A stretch of 64,000 nucleotides of DNA, from NCBI GenBank assembly GCA_021432635.1, contig MU270020.1, forward strand, positions 823,202 to 887,201. The letters run 5' to 3'. The stretch is from Thozetella sp. PMI_491. Lineage: Eukaryota > Ascomycota > Sordariomycetes > Chaetosphaeriales > Chaetosphaeriaceae. Positions 56,816 through 64,000 of the stretch are shown here, in pieces; the stretch's first letter is position 1, and each line of letters starts with the position of its first letter. A program made the translations under genes and the position numbers. The notes under the pieces were generated by a model that saw only the letters and a list, made by a program, of their open reading frames with translations, ran no database searches and was not told the origin of the DNA.

Positions 56816-59380
56816 ATGTACTCGACGGGTATGATTCCAGGCGCCAATGCCATGGATTTGAACGCCTCTCCGAGTACTCCGCCTTCGTCTGGGCCGTCGC
56901 TCACGGGCAAGTACAGGCGCAACGGAAAGCTGCAGTCCTGCGAGCCCTGCAGGAAGTCCAAGCTCCGATGCGATCATACTGTGCCTGTGTGTGGTCGTTG
57001 TATCAAGCGCCGCTGTATTGACCAGTGCATATACCACCCCAATCCCTTGACGCAGGTGATTATAGCCGTTCCTATTTTTGATTTTCCTGTATACCCCGGC
57101 GTGCATAGAAGCCAGACTGACCCGGCTAGCCTCGGAAGACTACCCCTACGCCGGGCCCTTCCCTTCCCACGCCGTCTGCGTCGTGCTCGACCACTCATGG
57201 CAGCCCACCGGACGTTGTGCAGTCCATAGAGCAGTCCATAGAGCAGTCGGTTGAGCAGTCTTCTTATGATCCCTATCCTTGCGTGGCCGCGCAGACTCCC
57301 CTCCCCCGGATCGTGGAGCGGCCTCCGCATACATGTGCACCTCATCGAGCCGCCTCGGCCCCGCTACTCGATACCCGCGCGCATGAACCAGTCCCGGCGA
57401 ACCAGGGCCATAGGTTCTTCGGCGCCACGTCGTACTCTTCCATCTTCGCCGAAGGCCTGGACAACATCGAGGCCCTCCCCGAGGCCCCCGCCGAAAAGAC
57501 CATGGCCATCTCGGCCGACAGGATCGCCAAGGGTTGCGAGGTCCTCATGTTCCTCAAGAAGCGGGCCATGATCAACCAATTTGTATCTCGTTGGTATGAG
57601 ATCTGCGAGGATACCAGCGCCGTGACCCTGGACCCTATCGTGAAAGAGTGGCTCATGAAGCTATGGCTCCACCACTCCGACACCCTCACCTTTGAGAACC
57701 CAGAGAAGGTCCGGAAGCTGTCTGAGCTCATCTGGCGCAACACGCAGACACCGCTGAAAGTGGAGGGCAAGACGACGTTATTAGAGTTTGCTCGCATGGC
57801 CACCGGCCACAACCTCCGGTGGGAAGTGGTCGGCCTCATCGCGTCCAATGTCGGCTTGTTCGCCACGACGGTCGACCCGTCCGACGACTGCTTGAAGAAC
57901 CACAAGACTACACGCCACGGCCTCTTCAAATCCATGGTGGAGGTAGCAGAGACCTGTCTCAGTTTCTGCCGGGACTGTGGCGCGTTCGAGGACATCTTTG
58001 CTTGGCTCCTCGGGGAGACTGCCGGCGTCGTGCAGGCCTTGAAGGGTGACACCAGCTTCGCTGCGTACAGAGCATCCGGTGAGGCGATTGATTTCATCAT
58101 CGCATCCGGGTGGCACTTGGGGTCTCGGCCGAGCGCGAATCTTCCCTTCTTCTTAGCCGAGACCCGAAACCGCGTTGTCGCGTTTACATATAGCATGGAG
58201 ATCGGCATCGCAGCCTTCCTAGGCCGCCCACCGCGCCTCTCGTACCGCTACTGCAATGTGCCAAAACCCATGGATCTCACAGACCGGCAAATCAGCCTTC
58301 CAGAGCACGAGCTTGCCAAGGTGCTTGCGGACCTGGACGAGCACGGAAACCACAAGAACGGCCGCATCACCAGGATGACATACTACCGGTGCTGTTTCGG
58401 CTTGTACCCTCGGCGCGAGGACATTGTCGACCTGGCCCTGGGCGACTACACTCGCGAAGAGGTCGTGGCCCGGGCGCGGGTTATCCAGCAAAAGACGGAC
58501 GAGCTGTGGGCCTGCTTTCCCGCTGCCATGGTCAAGACTCGAGATGAAAGCTTGGATTTGCGGAATTTGAGTCCCCTCGAGACCTTACACAAGAGTGCTA
58601 TGAAGCAGGGCTTTCGGGCAAACGAGCTGCTCCTACAGCGTGTTCTAATCCGCAAAGGTATATATCTCTCCCTTCCCTTCGTTTCCCGCCTCTCTCATTA
58701 CCGCACTTCCTACTGGCGGTGGCCCAGTTGGTCCAATTTAGTCCGTTGCCCCCTTATACTAATTTGTGTTTGCCGCAGCCGGCGCAAGTTCCGAAAGGTT
58801 GATACAGCTTGCACGAGAGATCCTCAGCGATATCCTACTGATCTCTCAGCGCCACGATATTTCGGCTCTATTTAAGATGGATGTAACCGCGATCCTCACC
58901 GTGCACGGCCTCCGAAGCGCGGCTATCTTGGGGGTAGAGCTACTCAAGCAGGAGCAGCTTCCCGTGTACCCGGAGAAGCCCCTGTTACCACGAAGCCAGA
59001 CGATCCAGGATCTCTCAGTTTTTGCGAACCGACTCGGCGCCGTGGATCCTTTGGATGGAGCTTACAGTATGTGCCAGCAGGGGAGGAAGCTGGTCGTGCG
59101 CTTGCTAGATAAGATCCTAGCGCCGAAGATATCCCTCCCTCCCCTCCGCTACGAGCAGCAGCAGCAGCAGCAACAGAAGGAGAGGCAGATGGACATCGAT
59201 TCATCGGGGTACGAGATGCAAGATCAAGGCGGCATGCAGATGTCGCTGGGACCTTCACAGCCGCCAATGGAGGCTGGTTACGGATTTGATGGCCAGTTGG
59301 GGGTGGGCAACGATATGGATTTCATGCAGTGGCTCCAGAATACAGATATGGAGCAAGCAGACGTATGGACGACGTTTTAA
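56816..59380 (+). CDS. Zn2Cys6 transcription factor with fungal-specific regulatory domain
   Basis: Exons 56816-57055, 57130-58657 and 58779-59380 give 789 residues. The binuclear zinc cluster CEPCRKSKLRC-x6-CGRC-x4-C-x3-C lies at residues 42-71 behind a basic KYRRNGKLQS. Exon 2 starts with a Pro/Ser/Thr-rich linker containing SIEQSIEQSVEQS (tandem repeats in DNA at about 57217-57260). The regulatory middle region has typical features of the family (TYSMEIGIAAFLGRPPRLSYRY, with the R-x2-F--Y-LE-x4-LGRPP logic). The C-terminus carries a run of seven Gln (about 59156-59176) and an acidic, aromatic end (DMDFMQWLQN), a likely activation segment. Intron 1 was fixed by phase with actgacc and the gctag acceptor. 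Targets unknown. Confidence 0.9.
57217..57260 (+). repeat. Short tandem repeat coding SIEQ units
   Basis: Three imperfect units around cagtccatagag encode SIEQ/SIEQ/SVEQ in the linker of the Zn2Cys6 protein. Confidence 0.6.
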
Positions 59381-59712
59381 AGGGAGATAACCGGTGTTAT
59401 GGAATAGGCGTCCTTACCTTATGGGTCTTGATTGGGTTTACTAGCGACAGGTGCTTTCCTAGGCCGGTTTTTTCCTTTTGAAGCTGGTGCTCTGGATGGA
59501 GGTCGGCTTTTCCTACGAAGCGAGCTGCTATTTCCAACTTTGAGGGCCAAATGGGCCATTGTCAGACAGCCGGGCCACTGTGGTCTATACCATTGTGGCC
59601 TATTCCTTTCGTCGCGGACCAAATGGGCTACCATGAGCCAACTGGGCCACAGCGAGCAACTGGCCCGCCGTGAACCAGTTAGAATAGGCATTCATTCCTC
59701 TCCATCCTATTA
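59381..59712. other. Intergenic between convergent regulator genes
   Basis: Short shared 3' region with GGGCCA/TGGCCC-type repeats (for example gggccaaatgggcc at about 59543); no gene. Confidence 0.4.
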
Positions 59713-61902
59713 TCAGAGGAGATAGTCGTTATACAGTTGGAGAAAATCATTGTCCAGCCAAGTTGCTAGTTCCTGATACACCGCTCCGTGCTCTCGTCCA
59801 GCAGGCCCAGGGTCGATAGGCGCCTCTGTCAGCTGGATCGGTCCTGATGGGACGCCTTGCGGCGGTAGGTTTGACCCGATCCTCTGGACCAGGTAATCCA
59901 GATCGTGCAGGACATTGGCGCAGTCGATGCCGAAGTTGTTTCCAAGCTCGGCCTCACGCTGGAACACCTCCAGCGCAAAGGCGACACCTGCAGCGTCGCT
60001 GGAGTGGACATCGAGAAAGGCGAGCTGGTGCAGTAGAACGATAACTGCGGCATTGAACACCGCATGTGCCTCCTGGTGAAGCAGCTTCTGCCGAGGGCTT
60101 AGGCTGCGGATCCAGGCACCGAGGCGCAGGTTCCGGCGAGCGGTCTCCATGCATTGGCGCACTATGGGTTCATGTAGCTGGCCATGGGAACCTCGAGCCG
60201 GCGACTGCAAGTACCGGTCTGCCACCGCCCTCTTGACAGCCACGAAGAAAATGGGACGCGTGGTCAGGATCACCGTCTGGGGCGGGTGTCAGTTGTTGCA
60301 TGGACGACATCGAGAGACATCTTACCTGGTTGTAGGCTAAATGGAGCCCACAACAAGCGCGATCCGTCCCCAATTGCTCGTAGTCAATCTGCAGAGTGAC
60401 TGGCAAAGATGAGAACCAGTCATTCAGACGCTGGAGACCTTTCTCGACGTGCTGCACGGTTGTCTTGGTGGAACGATCCCAAGGAGCGATTCGGTACACG
60501 TTACAGACGATGTAGCCGGATATCCTCGCCAGCTCAACATGAGCACATAGCCCCGCGGCAGGAGGAAAGCCCCTTGCATGCGTGAGTACAGAACGAACAT
60601 ATATAAGATAGTAGGGTAGATAGGGAGCCTCACGGGACATCTTGCGGCAGATCGAGGCGTATCGACGCGTCGACAATGCTGGGCGGACGACCCAACCAAG
60701 ACGACAGCCAGCGGTCGAAGGTATACAGCGTCCAGAACGTCCTCCTGGTGCCCTCGTCGATATTGTAACCGGCATGGAGGCCATACATAATGGCAAGATG
60801 CAGTGCCGTGCTGACGGTCACGTAGGCGCTGTCGCGGCGGTTCATCTCAACAAGATACATGGCCATGAGCGACAGCACCGAGACATCGCGGGGTGTGTAC
60901 GTGGTGATGTCCAGCGGATTCCCGAGAATCGCCCGTGCCCTCGCCATGTAGGCCTCGCTATGGTGTGACTCGCTATTCCCGTGCATGCTGGTGCCGAGCT
61001 GGGCGGTGACGGCAAAGACGACGTGAAGGAGGGCGAGGTCGCGGCTCTCTCCGCCTCCGTAGGTGGCTCCCTGGGCAAGCAGCGATGCCAGATCTCCCCA
61101 ATAAGTGATGCCGCCGCTGGGGAAGTCCTCGTTCCCATCTTGCAGGAAGTAGCCGAACTCGGCCAGCATGACGGTCCTCTCGGTGCGGCTCGGCACCCAG
61201 AAAGGGTCGACAGCCGGCAGCTGCAACGGCCGGGAGTCAAACGTTTGGTACCGGCCTACACTGGCGAGAAAGGTCCGGCCGGGGAGGTCCGGGCCACTAC
61301 TCGTGTTAGGGTTGGTTACCAGCGGGAGCACGGTGGCCATGAACTCCTTCACGCAGTTTAGGAAGTTGGCTCCCGAGGACTGGCCGAGGAAGCGCGCCGT
61401 GCCGTCCGGATCGTGGAGGAGGCGGCCCTCGGGGGTGGCCACCTCGTCCGGGTCTTCCGAAACCCGTGACCCGGCGGGCTCAGATAGGGTCACCGGGGTC
61501 CTGTGGATTGGCGGGGTTGGCGACGCGCCGGTCTCCAGGCGTGCGCACCGTGCCCGCAGCTCCTCCAGCTCGGCACGAGAGATGGAGACATTATCGGCCT
61601 CGGAAGGGTAAATGCAAGGGCGTGAAGACTTAGCGCACTGCCGGCACGGTTGGTCCCCCGAGCACTTTACGCGACGGAGGCTGCAGCTGTTGCATCTAAC
61701 GGGACGGTCAGCTCCGTGGGCAGACCACAGAAGAAGGCATGGGATGGGCTCGCACGTACGCCGTCGCAACGCGTTTTCGCTGGGCGGGAGCAACCTTGGA
61801 CCGGCGCGAGTGCGTCGCCCGTTGGTGGGCCGGAGTGGCCGGGCTCGACGGATGATGGGCAGGCACCTGCGGCTGGAGAGGCGACCGACCTACATGGTCC
61901 AT
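59713..61902 (-). CDS. Zn2Cys6 transcription factor with fungal-specific regulatory domain
   Basis: Exons (minus) 61902-61760, 61695-60634, 60572-60326 and 60276-59713 give 671 residues. Intron 1 splits the zinc cluster lead-in: RKRVATA|CNSCSLRRVKC, followed by SGDQPC-RQC-x6-C (Cys 49, 52, 59, 65, 68, 75). A short coiled segment (ISRAELEELRARCARLE) follows and could mediate dimerisation. The fungal-specific domain shows AMYLVEMNRRDSAYVTVSTALHLA, then RRTFWTLYTFDRWLSSWLGRPPSI, its most conserved block. The end is a helical region with TRPIFFVAVKRAV and an acidic C-terminus. It points tail-to-tail at the other Zn2Cys6 gene 332 bp away. It may control local genes, but nothing in the sequence names its targets. 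Confidence 0.9.
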
Positions 61903-64000
61903 GGTCGAAAGGTCTCGCGCGAGCCTGGCAGTGGTTTGGTGGTTTGGTATGCCAACCGAGGTCTCGTACGTGGAGACATGTTTAGTGGAGCATTAGCGCC
62001 GATCGCTCCGCCTGGCCCCGCTCTATGGAGCGTCAGACCACCCGGTCGGTACCCGGAATCTCGGGAGACCTTTGGCCGAACTAGGAAAATATGGCGGGCT
62101 GATTCCATCCTCATAAGCTCGCCTGCTGCCATCTTGAGAGATCGCCTTTCATGACGCCGGCGAAAGGATGCTATAGATTTGAAACTCTTGCAAATCTGGG
62201 CACGGATGCTACGGATGCATAAACGAGAGTGAGGTCTTGGCGAGATCCCTCTAGCCAAGTATGGCATGCCTCCCCAGGCCAGGGACGCCCGCAGATGAAT
62301 CAAAGGATACCCCTCTCCTTCGTTGGGCATTACCGAAGTTCCTCGGCCTTGGTATCTCGAGGCTCTCCAAGGGGGGGGGGGGGGGTTATACAAGGGCTTA
62401 AGGAAGCATTTCCCAGTGGCAGGCCAAAATGAGGTAACAGTCGTGCTAAAATTGTGCTTGATTAAGATTCGCTGTAGCTAGGGCATATATGCGGCCAGTC
62501 TGAGAGAGGCGCAGCAAAACAGAGGCGTAATGCCTGACATCCGATAGTCTGCATGTCAAGTGAAGCATGCGAAGAGAGGCGCGGTAGAGAAGAAGTTGTA
62601 AGCAACCATGGACACCAAGGTCGGGATCAGCGGAGATATGGAACAAGAAGTAACCGCTACAGACACAGGTTGTAATTTAAGGAAAGTATCAAGCTCCGCA
62701 ACATATCTCCTAGAATAAATGGGAAGAAGGCCCGCTCGTTGTGGACAGGAGCCTAGCAGCAAGGTTTATTACCGCCCCGGAGCTATAGTTTCGGAAGAAT
62801 TTCAGCATTTGACAGCTATGGCGAGTCGGATACAAAGAATGCAACAGGGCTTAGGTGTTATGTGCCGCAGAGTTAAGCGCGTGAATCAAGAAAACTATCT
62901 GCCCAGCGCCAGAGAGGTGCGTTGCCGCGCACCGCTGTAACCAAGCTGAGCAGCCTGACCAGTCATGAATCTTGGTAGTTGGTCGCCGCCAAAAAGGCTG
63001 TCGACCTGTGATGCGGATCTCGGGCGGCGCCTCATTCTACGATTACCCGATAATACGGGACTTTTGTCAAGCATGCCCATCACATTTGTAGCACCACCGT
63101 ATTTAGACACCAGGGCGACGGTCCCGGGGGATCAGCTCACACGCCAGTGCGGAGCGCATCGGCTGTCAGGCGGCGATGGAGGGATTAAGGTGATTTACAC
63201 CTGATCTCCGAGCCTTCCCGTGCAACAGATTGTTATACAAATTGAGAAGGAGTGCTCACCTTCTACCTATCGTAGCGAGCCTAGCAAGCCTAGTTGTGAA
63301 GGCGGGCCCACTGCTAGGCTACTCTACTAGGCACAAGTCTAAGCCCCCCTTGGATCCCCATCAGGGGCCCTAATAGGGTTATATGCTAGCATAGGGAAAG
63401 CCCCCACAGGCCCAATAAGCGGCCGCTTTAGACTGCATTGTGGGGGGAGCGAGAGACAGAGCCGCGTTCCTTTTCTAAAAACAGCACATCCTGCAGTCGA
63501 CCTGGACCCTTGCATAATACCCACGGCAGTGGCTCGCTGGTCGTTGCTCAGTAGGGGAAACACTCTCGAATCGAATTACCAAGCCAGGCCGTCGAATAGA
63601 CTGATCCTACCTAGAATAGCAAAATACGGCTCCTCCAGACCTCAGCACCGGCGACGCGGGATGCATATCGATCTTACCTACCATACCCCAAGCTAATTAG
63701 TCAAGTAAGACAGGAACCTCTCCCACATCCGTTCCCCGCAGAAAAGTACAGCATCGGCGCCTATTTGGACCTTTGGACGCTGACGGCTGCTGACGGCTGC
63801 ACAATCCATCGCCATCTTAGTGGCCCTAAGCGGTAGCATGTTTGGGAATTGGGAATTGGGGGCCGTCAGCTCTCAATCTGTCCCCATTTTTTGGGTTCAC
63901 AAAGCGCGTAATTACTACTCTTATCCTAAGGTGGATAGTCCGAGTCGCGCTAGTTATCTATCTACCTAAGATGACCAGAGTGGGCGCAGAATAATAATGC
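61903..64000. other. Terminal stretch without recognised gene
   Basis: The first part is the upstream region of the minus-strand regulator. It has a G-run of about 15 at 62371-62385, a doubled gctgacggct (63779-63797) and a doubled gggaatt (63843-63855). Sequence after 63230 has frequent CTAG words typical of degraded repeats. No coding sequence supported. Confidence 0.35.

Overview
The window looks like nuclear DNA of a filamentous ascomycete (Pezizomycotina). Genes are compact and split by short introns (about 50-120 bp) with GT..AG ends and CTAAC/CTGAC-like branch points. The gene content is fungal: a velvet factor, Zn2Cys6 regulators, an AA9 polysaccharide monooxygenase, a SconB/Met30-type F-box WD40 protein and an AcuL-type mitochondrial carrier. 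AT-rich patches hold decayed DNA transposons whose changes look like RIP (repeat-induced point mutation). Exon borders were placed by eye; each join was checked for reading phase and, where a family was recognised, for continuity of its motifs. No tRNA, rRNA, CRISPR array or virus-like element was recognised.

Layout. 1-0.7 kb is a RIP-decayed Tc1/mariner relic. 1.4-9.4 kb is a metal-handling block: two paralogous ferric/cupric reductases in tandem, followed tail-to-tail by a ferroportin-type iron exporter. 10-11.3 kb is a broken aminoglycoside-phosphotransferase-like gene and a MITE with inverted repeats of about 90 bp. 11.7-33.9 kb is a looser accessory region: a UDP-glycosyltransferase, a small CC-x2-GC-x2-CV protein, a Cys-rich single-pass membrane protein, a velvet-domain protein, an AA9 enzyme, two orphan proteins, an HSPA12-like Hsp70 ATPase and the AcuL-type carrier. 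It contains long stretches with no recognisable gene, notably 14.4-17.0 and 20.1-24.0 kb.

35.4-53.3 kb is gene-dense and mostly conserved. It holds a 12-exon sconB/scon-2/MET30-like gene, an isopenicillin-N-synthase-like 2-oxoglutarate oxygenase, a DUF1989 (urea-carboxylase-associated) protein, a CUT-1/CECR5-type HAD hydrolase, a RutA-like flavin monooxygenase, a DAL5-type MFS permease and a GH125-like glycosidase. 53.3-56.8 kb is gene-poor apart from one small Ser/Lys-rich protein. 56.8-61.9 kb has two Zn2Cys6 transcription factors end to end, and the last 2 kb shows no gene.

Possible functional groupings (inference): (a) the reductase pair plus ferroportin could couple surface metal reduction to iron efflux or vacuolar transfer; (b) RutA-like enzyme, DAL5-type permease and DUF1989 protein lie within 8 kb and could serve pyrimidine, ureide or guanidine nitrogen use; (c) the permease and GH125-like gene share a divergent promoter carrying CGG-N8-CCG palindromes, the kind of site bound by Zn2Cys6 dimers. 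Two host genes (the second reductase and the DUF1989 gene) carry single apparent frameshifts, at least one of them in a homopolymer. These may be assembly errors or early decay.
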